The notes under the pieces: generated by a model
Database searches by the model: none
What the model was told of the DNA's origin: nothing
The model's input: only the letters and a program-made list of their open reading frames with translations
Part shown: piece by piece, positions 16,499-25,146 of the stretch
Position numbering within the stretch: position 1 is the first letter of the stretch
How the letters are laid out: every line of letters begins with the position of its first letter
Source of the DNA: Fibrobacteria bacterium
GTDB lineage: Bacteria; Fibrobacterota; Fibrobacteria; UBA11236
DNA length: 64,000 nt
NCBI GenBank assembly: GCA_025360005.1
Contig: JANYDA010000017.1
Span: 56,534 to 120,533 of the forward strand
Direction of reading: 5' to 3'
Program-made: the position numbers and the translations under genes

Positions 16499-17918
16499 GC
16501 GTCCCTAGCGGATCGAAATCGGGAAGCCCGCGCGCGTCCGCCCACGCGATCAGATCCGCATAGAGCCGCCCTTGACCCGGGAACTCCGCGGCATGGAAAT
16601 ACTGGTTGTGGAAGAGGATGGTGAGGACGCCGCCTTGCAGCCGCGCCTTCTCAAGGAACCCGAACATGATCTGCCGCACGGCTTCCGCATCGAACCGCGA
16701 CGGATCATAGAATTGGAACTCCGCCAGCAGCAATGGTGCTTCCAGCAGCGCGGTGGGCCGGTCCGCGGCGCAATCGAACCACAGGTAAGGCCATGCCGTG
16801 CCCGTGCGGAACCCGGGCGTATCGTTGTATCCCAAGGTGGAATCCACGCGGATGCCCGCCGCTTCCAGGCCCGCGAAGGTTTTGGCCGCGTCCCAGCGCA
16901 AATAATGCTGTCGGTTGAGCCGCACGGGGACTCCTGCCAACCCCGCCAACTTGTCCACCTCGGCGCGGATGCCCGCCGCATCCCCTATCCGCTGGACCTG
17001 TCCGTGCAGGCCCACGGCGTTTCCCGCCCGCAGGCATTGGCCCAGCACCCGGCGGTAGCGCGGCTGGGACAACTCGTAACGGTGGAAAATATGATCGCGT
17101 CCGTTGGCGAGCAGGAAACTCGCCGACTTGCGGAGGCCTTCCAAGGCCTGCACCTGTTCCAGGTTGTCGTACGGATCCCGTCCCGTGAACGCGCGGGTCA
17201 GCAGCTCCCGGTAATTGCGGCGCAGCAAGGCAAAGCGGCCGGTAGCCAGGTGCCAGGGCGTGCGGGCCAACTGACCCGCTGCTGATCGCAGGCGCCACTT
17301 GGAAAGACTGTCCAGATCGTGGGTCAGCCAAAGGCGCGCTTGGGCAGGACGGTTTTCAACGGCGGTCCGCAAGCGCGGCAATTGCGCCAGCAGGCGGAAC
17401 ATCCAACGATCGACCCAGGGCTCTTGCGCCAAACCGAATTCCTTATCACAGAGGCTCCCGTACAATCCCTCCCGCGAAGCGTCCCGGTATTGCGGCAGGA
17501 AGTCGGCGCGCTTGAACAGGATGTCGGCGCAGAAGGAGAGCAGATCCCAGTCGGCGCGCACGGTACCGCCGCATTTTTCCAGGCGCAGCCCGCCGCAAGC
17601 ATCGATGGCCGTCCAGGTCCCCGCCTCGCCGTTCATAGGGGCGCGCGGAGCTGCGGCGATGGGAACCGGGAAACCCTCGCGGGTGCGGGCGCAATGGGTT
17701 TCCGCCACCGCTAGGGCGCGGCCGGGAAGCATCAGACGGCTTTCCGGCGCCTCGTTTACGGGCAGGTCCCAATGGATATCCGCATCGCCATTTTCCATTT
17801 CCTGCAATCCCGCTCCCAGGTGGGCCGCATAGGTGCGCAGCAGATGCCGGACGGCAGGATAGTTGGGATTGGATCGATTGCCGCGGAAGCGCAAGGGGCT
17901 GGGAGGTTGTTCCATCAT
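16464..17918 (-). CDS. Polysaccharide deacetylase-like protein (NodB-related)
   Basis: A 484-residue protein. Its second half (from about residue 195) matches the deacetylase-like fold seen in polysaccharide loci: 'LWLTHDLDSLSKW' (the HD metal pair), 'VGLHGQVQ' and, near the C-terminus, 'GVLTILFHNQYF'. The first 190 residues are a less conserved domain typical of this subgroup. The start ATG at 17918 follows a GCTATATTT box and has no strong ribosome site. It heads the minus-strand operon that runs to 8908. The likely role is N- or O-deacetylation of a surface glycan. Confidence 0.75.
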   Translation of the reverse strand: MMEQPPSPLRFRGNRSNPNYPAVRHLLRTYAAHLGAGLQEMENGDADIHWDLPVNEAPESRLMLPGRALAVAETHCARTREGFPVPIAAAPRAPMNGEAGTWTAIDACGGLRLEKCGGTVRADWDLLSFCADILFKRADFLPQYRDASREGLYGSLCDKEFGLAQEPWVDRWMFRLLAQLPRLRTAVENRPAQARLWLTHDLDSLSKWRLRSAAGQLARTPWHLATGRFALLRRNYRELLTRAFTGRDPYDNLEQVQALEGLRKSASFLLANGRDHIFHRYELSQPRYRRVLGQCLRAGNAVGLHGQVQRIGDAAGIRAEVDKLAGLAGVPVRLNRQHYLRWDAAKTFAGLEAAGIRVDSTLGYNDTPGFRTGTAWPYLWFDCAADRPTALLEAPLLLAEFQFYDPSRFDAEAVRQIMFGFLEKARLQGGVLTILFHNQYFHAAEFPGQGRLYADLIAWADARGLPDFDPLGTHARYLEADVRG

Positions 17919-17936
17919 CGCATCCGTGCCGGGGGA

Positions 17937-17942
17937 AATATA
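17937..17942 (-). promoter_or_regulatory. Candidate -10 box of the surface-glycan operon
   Basis: TATATT on the minus strand in GCTATATTTCCCC, 18 nt before the ATG at 17918. The extended string is identical to that before the reductase gene, up to TATATTT. No convincing -35 is present. Confidence 0.35.
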
Positions 17943-18074
17943 GCAAGTTAGTTTCCCGGAACCTGCGCGCCACGGCTTCTCGCTAATTGACATTTCGCGG
18001 GCACAATCATAGTTTGGGCCTTTGCCGACGGCGCCCGCGCAGGCGCGCGGGAACCCGGCCCAGAGGCGCTGAAC

Positions 18075-19277
18075 TTGGACTCCTCCCAAAAACCTGAAGC
18101 CGGGCACGGGGAAATCACCTTGGTGGTGGCCCAGTCGCCGCGCTATTATCCCCATGTAGCGCGCCACCTCAAGAGCCTGAAAAAGGCTTTCCCGCGCGTG
18201 CGACTTCTCTATTGGGAAAAGGACGGCCGCGAACCGCTGTATTCGTTTCCGGAAGTGGAGGTGGAACGGTTGATCCTCCCTTTCGGCGGCGGTACGTGGT
18301 TCTTCCTCCGCCTGATGGCGGGATTTTTCTTGCGCATAAGGCGCATGGCTCCCGAATCCATCGAAGCGATCGATCCTTACGCTCTGGTGCCCGCCCGTCT
18401 CTATGCCCTGCTCCCCGTGAGCCTGCGCGCGGGGATCGCGAAGCCGGCGCCGGTCCGTATCGCCTATTTTTCCATGGAATACTTTACCCAATTGCCCAGC
18501 CTGCGCGCCAAACCCTGGAAGCGCTCTATCTGGCGCCGTCTGGAACGCTGGGGCGCGGCCGGAGCCGCCACGGCCGCAACCGTTTGCGACAGTATCGCCG
18601 CACACCTGAGCCGGGACTTCGGCATGCCCGTCATCACGGTCCGCAATGTCCCCGAGCGATCGGATTCCGTTCCCGACCGGGCGGAACAGGCTCCGGGAGG
18701 GGCCGGCAGCGTTTTGCATACGCGCTGCGGCGTAGCCTGGGAAAAGCCCATCCTCATATACCAAGGCATGCTCCAGGAAGGGCGCGGCCTGGAAACGGCC
18801 GTACGCGCCCTGGGCGTTCTCGCGGACATGCACCTGGCCATCATCGGCGGCGGTCCCTTGGGGGGAACCCTGCGCACGCTCGCTCAAGAAAGCGGTTGCG
18901 CGGACCGGGTCCATCTCCTGGGCGAAGTCGATTTCCGCGAACTGGTCATCCTGACGCGCGGCGCCTTCGCGGGGCTTGCCTTTTTCCAGGCGCTGTCGGA
19001 GAGCTATCGCTATTCCCTGCCGGGCAAGCTGTTCGAGTACATCCAAGCCGGCGTGCCCGTGATCGCCACGTCGCTTCCGGAAATCCTGAAGGTGGTGACG
19101 GGCTACCGGATAGGGTTGTGCCTGGAGGAAAATACGCCGGCGGCATTGGCGGCGGCGTTATCGCGGCTGCGCGGGGACACCGCCATGTACCGGGGTTTCC
19201 GGGAAAACATGCTGCGCGCGCGCGCGGAGTTGTGCTGGGAATCGGAAGAAGTGCGCTATCTTTCCTTATACCGGTGA
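18075..19277 (+). CDS. Family 4-type glycosyltransferase, TTG start
   Basis: A 400-residue GT-B enzyme. The C-terminal donor-binding half is clear: 'PILIYQGMLQEGRGLETAVRAL' near residue 225, 'LAIIGGGPLGGTLRTLA', 'VHLLGEV', and 'GKLFEYIQAGVPVIATSLPEI' with the expected Glu. It would transfer a nucleotide-sugar onto a lipid carrier or growing glycan on the cytoplasmic face. The frame begins with TTG at 18075, with AGAGG 10 nt upstream, and no ATG is available nearby. It diverges from the deacetylase operon. Confidence 0.8.
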   Translation: MDSSQKPEAGHGEITLVVAQSPRYYPHVARHLKSLKKAFPRVRLLYWEKDGREPLYSFPEVEVERLILPFGGGTWFFLRLMAGFFLRIRRMAPESIEAIDPYALVPARLYALLPVSLRAGIAKPAPVRIAYFSMEYFTQLPSLRAKPWKRSIWRRLERWGAAGAATAATVCDSIAAHLSRDFGMPVITVRNVPERSDSVPDRAEQAPGGAGSVLHTRCGVAWEKPILIYQGMLQEGRGLETAVRALGVLADMHLAIIGGGPLGGTLRTLAQESGCADRVHLLGEVDFRELVILTRGAFAGLAFFQALSESYRYSLPGKLFEYIQAGVPVIATSLPEILKVVTGYRIGLCLEENTPAALAAALSRLRGDTAMYRGFRENMLRARAELCWESEEVRYLSLYR

Positions 19278-19292
19278 ACCTTCGGCAACAAC

Positions 19293-19668
19293 CTAGGGGT
19301 CCGTCGCCCACGCGTCGGAGGTAACCCGCCGGTTTCCCCGGGCGCGACCGTGAACGCGGGCTGGCCACGATTCGGGACAGCTGGACTTGGGATGTTTGCC
19401 TTTGCTGAAGACCACGCCGTGGCCGATGTACGCATCGTCCCCAGGGTGACTCCGGTGCAAATGAAAGGGCGGCTTTGTATCTTACACCCGCGGCCGGCGA
19501 CGGCGCCGCGCCGGATTTCCACGAAGGGGCCCACATGCTTTCATCGCCTGTTTCGCAACCATCCGGGTTGACGAAGTCGCCGATGCGGAGGCCCTTCCCC
19601 TGTTTTGCGCCCACGATGTTCCCTTTGTCCCAAGCGCTCATGCCGGGTCCGTATGCATATGCCGGCAT
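19293..19668 (-). pseudogene. Decayed left-handed beta-helix (hexapeptide) acetyltransferase
   Basis: On the minus strand, pieces of one hexapeptide-repeat sugar N-acetyltransferase appear in successive frames. They run 'GNIVGAKQGKGLRIGDFVN', then 'VGPFVEIRRGAVAGRGCKIQ', 'SRPFICTGVTLG', then 'DDAYIGHGVVFSKGKHP' and a short tail ending in TAG at 19295. Two frame changes are needed, near 19535 and near 19440. Intact relatives continue for about 60 residues that are missing here. I read it as a truncated, frameshifted remnant. It overlaps the start of the downstream glycosyltransferase, so its own 5' end may also be gone. Confidence 0.6.
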
Positions 19669-20552
19669 ATAGTCTTCTTCTACCGGTCCGGAACGAAGCC
19701 GGACGCATCGAGGATGTGGTCCGCTCCGTGTTCTCAGACCTGGGCGGCAACCCGCGCTGGGAGATCTGCTTCGCCGACGATTTTTCCGATGACGGCACCT
19801 ATGAAAGGCTGCGCGCACTGGCGGCGCGCTTCCCCTTCAGATTGATCAGGCCATCCGGAAACCTGGGGCGCGGCGCCATCCGCAACCTGCTCGCGGAAGA
19901 AGCCTCCGCCCCCGTCCTCGTCTTCCTGGACGGGGACTGCAAAGTGATGCCCGGTTTCTTCCAAGCCTGGGAGGATCTGGATCCCGATATCGCCTATATG
20001 GGCAAGGTATCCTATGACCGCTTTCCGGCCAGCGGCTTCAGCCGGTTTCTGGCCAGGGGTTCCGGAATCGCCAAGCTGCGGCGCAAGGAGCGCATCCCCG
20101 CCGCCTATTTCATCTCCCAGAACTTCCGCCTTTCCAAGGCCGTGTTCCAAAAGGCGGGAGGCTTCCGCACCGATTTGCTCGGTTGGGGAGGCGAGGATGT
20201 GGACCTGGGTTACAAGCTGAACGGGCTGGGCGTGCCTTTGCGTTACCAAGTAGCCGCGGAGGTACGTCACCCTTCAGTTACCGGTATCGAAGCCTATTTC
20301 GCCCGCCTGTTCCATTTCGGAAGGGTCAACCTGCCGATCCTGATTGCCGACAATCCCGCCCTGGCGACGCAATTCAAGTTGAGGTTCGCGTACGGGCCCA
20401 GGTCGCTTTTGTTCGCCAATCCCGTGTTGTTCGCATTGTTCCGAACGCTCTTGACCGGCATGAAAGGGCTGCCGTGGCCTTTCGCCTGCTACCGTTACGT
20501 CATCTTCAATTGCTACGCGCGCGGTTTCCGGCAGGCCCCGCCGCGGCGATGA
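19659..20552 (+). CDS. Family 2 glycosyltransferase
   Basis: A 297-residue GT-A enzyme: 'SLLLPVRNEAGRIEDVVRSV' opens the nucleotide-sugar fold, 'FADDFSDDGTYERL' and 'LVFLDGDCKVMPGF' give the metal-binding Asp motifs, and 'GWGGEDVDLGYKLNGLG' is the acceptor-side ED motif. The start is ATG 19659 (or 19653, two codons earlier); neither has a good ribosome site. Together with the GT4 gene upstream it would help assemble the surface glycan. A hydrophobic C-terminal stretch may associate with the membrane. Confidence 0.8.
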   Translation: MPAYSLLLPVRNEAGRIEDVVRSVFSDLGGNPRWEICFADDFSDDGTYERLRALAARFPFRLIRPSGNLGRGAIRNLLAEEASAPVLVFLDGDCKVMPGFFQAWEDLDPDIAYMGKVSYDRFPASGFSRFLARGSGIAKLRRKERIPAAYFISQNFRLSKAVFQKAGGFRTDLLGWGGEDVDLGYKLNGLGVPLRYQVAAEVRHPSVTGIEAYFARLFHFGRVNLPILIADNPALATQFKLRFAYGPRSLLFANPVLFALFRTLLTGMKGLPWPFACYRYVIFNCYARGFRQAPPRR

Positions 20553-20577
20553 TGCATTGCCGCGTTACGGTGACGGA

Positions 20578-22857
20578 TCACCGTGCCACGATGATCTTGC
20601 CGTTCTTGGTTTCCTTGGGAGAGCGGATCACGTAGAAGTACACGCCTTCCCGCACGCGCTCCCCCGCCATATTGCGGCCGTCCCAACGGATCTGGTCTCC
20701 GGAGCCGGAAGCCAGGGAATGATGGAAGACCACGGATCCGGACTGCGTGGTCACCTGCACCTCGCTCCCGGAAGCCAGATGATCGAAGACCAAAGCGGCA
20801 TGCTTGGCCAGGAAGGGATTGGGGTATACCTTCACGGAGGACAGGTTCGGCTGCAAAGGCCGGGAAGTGCTTTCATAGCGCGCCAGGCCCTTTTCCGTAG
20901 CCACCCAGATGTCGCCATTGTCCGGGTTGACGTCCAGATGGTAGATGACTTCCGAAAGCAGGCCCTCGTTCAACCCGTATTTACGGAAGCTATGCGAGAG
21001 GCTGTCGCGCCCGGGTGTGATTTCAAAGATGCCGCCTTCCGTGCAGCCGGCCCACAAATGGCCTTGGGGATCGCGTTCCAGATTCATGCAAGCCGAGCCG
21101 GAAAAACCATCGAGGGATCGGACCGATTGTACGGAGTCAGGCTTAAAGGCGATGGATGGCACGTAAAAAAGATGCGAGCTTTCCGTAGTCAACCAAAAGT
21201 TCCCGAAATTATCCGCCTTGCCGACCAAGGTGGGTTCGCCTGGATCGGCGAGCGCTGCCAGGCGATTGGCGGGATCCAGGCTTACTGCGCCACCGGCATC
21301 CAGAATCCGGAACGCCTCGATACCGCGCTTGGTCACTATCGCGAGCACGGTATCGCCGACCACTTGCAAGTTCCGGGGTTCATCGTCTTTCGAATTGGGC
21401 TCGAAACAGGTGATGGTCCTTTTGGAAAAATCGAAGTAGCCGATATGGAAGGGTTTGCCCGAAATATAGATCCCCAGCCAAAGGCCCTTCTCCTGATAAC
21501 GGGACTGCGACCAGATGACGGGTAAATTGGGATTGATGTTACTGTCCACGGCCGAAGGGAGGCAGGAGTTTTCCGAATGGAGGTTTTGGCCTATCCCATC
21601 GTGGAAGTCGAAGAAACCGCTGCCCCAGGTCCCGACGAAAAACTCTTTGCCATCGACGACATCGAAGGCATGTTGTCCCCGTCGCTTGGTATCGCTAGCG
21701 CTGTTGTTATAGCTGACTGAAGGAATGAGCGTCCAGGATTGGTTCCGTAAGGTAAAGACGTTCGGGGTCGCCATCGCGAAGACGCCATTCCTGCTCGCCC
21801 GCAATGCTGTCACGCCTTCGATGGGGATATTTTCCGGATTGTCGATGGGATAATAATCGCCCAGTTGGGGAACAAACCGGTACAAGCCGTTGGCATTGCC
21901 CGTGTACCACGTTCCGGCCAACTCGAAGATGGCCTCCATCCTTGCGGACACGTAGGATTTGTATCCCTCGATACGGATCTTCCCGAAGGAAGACGAGACG
22001 GCTTTTCCATCAGGGTAGTTCTTGCCCTCGTACTCGCTTGCTATGCCGTTGGAACCGTAAATGAGCAAGCCATGGGAGCGCAAGCCGGGATCGTCGTCCG
22101 GCGTCAGCTTGGCGGCGGCAATGAGGGCCACCGCGTTCAGGGAATCCGCTTCATAGGCGGTATCGTCTTGGGGCGGAGCCGGGTCGTAGGAATAGAAGCC
22201 TTCGGTACCGGGTATCTGGCTCCAGATGGAGGGGTTGAAAATATTGACTTCCGGATCGGTGAGCAGCTTTTCCAGATGCAGCACGGCCTTGAAGATGCCG
22301 CGGCTGGTGCCTACGAACAAGGTGTCCCCTTGGAAAAGGAGCGCGTTCGCGGAAGCTCCGCTGATGGAACCCAGCTTGGTGACGTTGGCATCGGCCACCT
22401 TGCGCTTGAGGTTGAAGAAGCTCAACCCCTTTTCGGTGCCGAGCACCAGGTAACCTGCGCGATACAGCATGGCGCGCTTGTTCATTTTCCATCCGGCGCC
22501 CCGGTAAGACGTTCCCAGTATTTCCCAATCGTCCGCGCCGGAATCGAAATGGTATATGTACCCCAGCTCCGAGGCCGCATAAATCTCCCCCTCGGGATCC
22601 GTCGCCAGGGAGGCGATGCCCACATCGCGCAGGCCTTCGGTATTGCGATAGACTTTTTCCTTCCCGGAGGGCAGGATTTTCCGGATACCGCCCGTGGTGG
22701 CTACGAAAAGGCTCCCCTTGGAGGCTTCCATGTCGCGGATGGCGTTGAGATGGGTGAAACTGGTCCAGTCGCCCACCAATGCATGGGACCGGGAAACAGC
22801 CACTGCGGCGATGCCGATCAACCTCGCGATGCGCGCTATTCCCACGGGAATTATCAT
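20578..22857 (-). CDS. PorZ-like two-propeller secreted protein with FlgD/T9SS-type tail
   Basis: A 759-residue exported protein (signal about residues 1-28). Two regions of two-component-regulator-type propeller repeats follow: 'DMEASKGSLFVATTGGIRKI', 'GIASLATDPEGEIYAASELG', and later 'NLERDPQGHLWAGCTEGGIF' and 'NPDNGDIWVATEKGLARY'. It ends in 'KVYPNPF...IRWDGRNMAGERVREGVYFYVI', a FlgD-like sorting or anchoring domain. Length and layout match PorZ of the T9SS, which handles anionic LPS at the surface. Its ATG overlaps the lpxK stop (ATGA), so the two are translationally coupled. The PorZ-like role is inference. Confidence 0.75.
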   Translation of the reverse strand: MIIPVGIARIARLIGIAAVAVSRSHALVGDWTSFTHLNAIRDMEASKGSLFVATTGGIRKILPSGKEKVYRNTEGLRDVGIASLATDPEGEIYAASELGYIYHFDSGADDWEILGTSYRGAGWKMNKRAMLYRAGYLVLGTEKGLSFFNLKRKVADANVTKLGSISGASANALLFQGDTLFVGTSRGIFKAVLHLEKLLTDPEVNIFNPSIWSQIPGTEGFYSYDPAPPQDDTAYEADSLNAVALIAAAKLTPDDDPGLRSHGLLIYGSNGIASEYEGKNYPDGKAVSSSFGKIRIEGYKSYVSARMEAIFELAGTWYTGNANGLYRFVPQLGDYYPIDNPENIPIEGVTALRASRNGVFAMATPNVFTLRNQSWTLIPSVSYNNSASDTKRRGQHAFDVVDGKEFFVGTWGSGFFDFHDGIGQNLHSENSCLPSAVDSNINPNLPVIWSQSRYQEKGLWLGIYISGKPFHIGYFDFSKRTITCFEPNSKDDEPRNLQVVGDTVLAIVTKRGIEAFRILDAGGAVSLDPANRLAALADPGEPTLVGKADNFGNFWLTTESSHLFYVPSIAFKPDSVQSVRSLDGFSGSACMNLERDPQGHLWAGCTEGGIFEITPGRDSLSHSFRKYGLNEGLLSEVIYHLDVNPDNGDIWVATEKGLARYESTSRPLQPNLSSVKVYPNPFLAKHAALVFDHLASGSEVQVTTQSGSVVFHHSLASGSGDQIRWDGRNMAGERVREGVYFYVIRSPKETKNGKIIVAR

Positions 22858-24011
22858 GCGGGGTAATGTACCAAATAACGGCTGCGAAAGGCCAGCCGGT
22901 AAGCGGCCACGGCGGCCACCGTTTCCGGGCCCAGCAAGATGCGTTGATCGATGGGGATTATCTCCAGGCCCGCTGCCATCGCCGGTCCCAGCTTGAGGTA
23001 ATCCTTGCGCGTGCAAAGGACGCCGGCCCCCGGATGGCGTCCCGCGCATTCCCGCAGGCGCGGCAGGGACGGGGCCGCATGGTTCCGGCCTTCCACCACC
23101 GCCACCGGCCGGATGCCCGCTTCCTCCAGACCCCGGAGAAAGGGACGGTTGTCCCCCAAAGCGCAATAGGCAATCCAGGGGCGATCGCGGTCCAGGCCGG
23201 GCGGCGCCAGCAGGCGGCGCCCAAAGGAATGGACAGGCGGCCCGGAGTGAAGGTTGGTTTCCTGCGCGGGAGATTCCCAATCCGGATCGCGATCGGGATC
23301 CCGATCTTCCCCAGGTATCTTGCACGTTACCCTGGCGGGGAAAGGCCCGCGCAGCAGGATGTCCGCACCCAGGCGGGCGGACCAGGTTTCCCGGAAGGGT
23401 CCCGCCGGCAACAAATCAAACAGGCCTGGCCGTTCTCCGGGCGCGATCAGCAGCAGACGCAGGGCTCCGTTCAGGCGGGGATCCTGGAACCCGTCGTCGG
23501 AAATGAGGATATCGAACGGACCGTCGGCCTGGATGTCCCGGTCCTCAAGCCGCCTCCAGGCGGCGGCGCGGTCGCGCGTCACGAATACGCGACAGCCCGT
23601 TTCCCCCCGTAACAGCAACGCTTCCTCGGAGGATTGGCGCCAATCGTCCCCGGCCCGCACTTCCCGCACACAATCGGATCCCGTCGTGGACCCCAGACCA
23701 TAGGCCAGGAGGGCGGGGCGGCAACCCGAAACGGACAAGGCCCGGGCCAATTCGATGGTGACGCTGGTCTTGCCCGAACCCCCCGCGCGCAAAGCGCCCA
23801 CCACCACCAAAGGCAAAGAAGGCCTGGCAGCGATACCTGTCCCGGCGCGCATCCGCAGACGATGCAGCCGCCCGGCAAGCCAATAGACGGGAGCCAACGG
23901 CGCCAGCCAGGGCCACGGGCGCCAAATCCATTCGGAAAGGGCGGAAGCGCATTCCCTTCCGGCCTCTAAAAGAGGTCTAAATCCTGATAAAATTGAATTC
24001 CGGGCGGCCAC
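22854..24011 (-). CDS. lpxK: Tetraacyldisaccharide 4'-kinase
   Basis: LpxK phosphorylates the 4' position of the lipid A disaccharide at the inner membrane. Visible are the N-terminal membrane-associated helix with 'PWLAPLAPVYW', a P-loop 'GALRAGGSGKTS' near residue 73, and the family signature 'DDGFQDPRL' near residue 172. At 385 residues it is slightly longer than E. coli LpxK (328); the extra residues include a polar insert around 230-255. The start is GTG 24011 with no clear ribosome site. Its presence shows the organism makes LPS. Confidence 0.9.
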   Translation of the reverse strand: MAARNSILSGFRPLLEAGRECASALSEWIWRPWPWLAPLAPVYWLAGRLHRLRMRAGTGIAARPSLPLVVVGALRAGGSGKTSVTIELARALSVSGCRPALLAYGLGSTTGSDCVREVRAGDDWRQSSEEALLLRGETGCRVFVTRDRAAAWRRLEDRDIQADGPFDILISDDGFQDPRLNGALRLLLIAPGERPGLFDLLPAGPFRETWSARLGADILLRGPFPARVTCKIPGEDRDPDRDPDWESPAQETNLHSGPPVHSFGRRLLAPPGLDRDRPWIAYCALGDNRPFLRGLEEAGIRPVAVVEGRNHAAPSLPRLRECAGRHPGAGVLCTRKDYLKLGPAMAAGLEIIPIDQRILLGPETVAAVAAYRLAFRSRYLVHYPA

Positions 24012-24101
24012 GTTGGATAATGGAGGGAATGTTCCGGCGGTCTCCGCGCCTATGCGAATCTAGCTATTCCCGGGCTCGCGCCGCCCTCCAAAGGACCGAA
24101 T

Positions 24102-25073
24102 ATGGGTTTGGACGATAAACTGGTCCGGAAGAAGCTGGAAGTGCTTCTCAAGGACGAATTGCTGGTGCAAAAATACCTGCGCGTATACGGTCCCAAGCTG
24201 GACATGAACAACATCAATAAGATCAAGCAGGATCAGCTGAAAGCCGCGCCGGACGGGGCCGCCGGGGACAAGGACGATCCCACCTACATCATCAAGGTCA
24301 AATGCCCGGTCTGCAACCAGGCGGATCTCGCCTGCTATGAGGCCAAGGCCAAAAGCCTGACCGCCAATCTAGACAAGTTCCTGGTGCCGCGCTATACCGG
24401 GGTCAAGCCCTTCCGCACCGTCAACTATACCCTCATGGCCGTTACGGTATGCCCTTCCTGCCTCTTCGCCTCGCCGGATAAAAAGGATTTCCTCACCTTT
24501 TCCGTGCAGGCCCGCGCGGAGAACAAATCCCAGCTCAGCCCGTTCGTGCTGGAGGACCTGCGCAAGAAGGTGGACGAACGAAAGGCCCTGATCAATTCCC
24601 CGGACTTCACCGCCTATTTCCAGCATCCGCGCAACACGGAAGCGGCCATCAACAGTTATCGCCTGGCCATCCACCGCGCCCTGGTGGAGGCATCCCTGGA
24701 AACTCCCTTGGCCTGGTATAAAGCGGGCATGTATTCGCTCAAGATAGCCCTGCTCTTGCGGGACGGCGGCAAACCCGACGATCCCGTTCTCAAGGACGCG
24801 GCCGGCTACCTGGCCAAAAGCTTCCAGCAAAGCGAACTCAAGAATCCGGAAATGGAATACCAACTGGTGTATCTGGTATCGGCGCTGTATCTGCGGTTGG
24901 AAGATCAGGCCCAATGCCAGAACTACTTGGGCGTGCTGGACAAGATGAAAAGCGAACTCACCAAGGCCGCCAAGGACGATCCCGGCATCACCACCGCCCA
25001 TGTGGATCGCTGGCTGGATAAGGCCAAGGAGCTATGGACCGATCGCGAGACCCCGGATCTGTGGAAACATTAG
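24102..25073 (+). CDS. DUF2225 domain protein with zinc-binding-type cysteines
   Basis: A 323-residue cytoplasmic protein. The DUF2225 core spans residues 65-240, with 'KVKCPVCNQADLACYEAK' and 'VTVCPSCLFASPDKKDF' forming two CPxC knuckles likely to bind zinc. The C-terminal half is helical and TPR-like ('AAINSYRLAIHRALVEAS', 'YQLVYLVSALYLRL'). No function is established for the family. The ATG at 24102 is preceded by AAAGGACCGAAT. It diverges from lpxK across about 90 bp. Confidence 0.8.
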   Translation: MGLDDKLVRKKLEVLLKDELLVQKYLRVYGPKLDMNNINKIKQDQLKAAPDGAAGDKDDPTYIIKVKCPVCNQADLACYEAKAKSLTANLDKFLVPRYTGVKPFRTVNYTLMAVTVCPSCLFASPDKKDFLTFSVQARAENKSQLSPFVLEDLRKKVDERKALINSPDFTAYFQHPRNTEAAINSYRLAIHRALVEASLETPLAWYKAGMYSLKIALLLRDGGKPDDPVLKDAAGYLAKSFQQSELKNPEMEYQLVYLVSALYLRLEDQAQCQNYLGVLDKMKSELTKAAKDDPGITTAHVDRWLDKAKELWTDRETPDLWKH

Positions 25074-25146
25074 CCCCTTCCCTCCCCGATGGTTGCGCAT
25101 GGTCCCTAAAGGCTTCCCAGGATTACCGGCCCCGTTTCCAGCGGGT

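Noticed and set aside
17919..19046. N-terminal extension of the deacetylase frame
   Set aside because: It runs antisense to the GT4 gene and shows no domain; the ATG at 17918 is the first plausible start.
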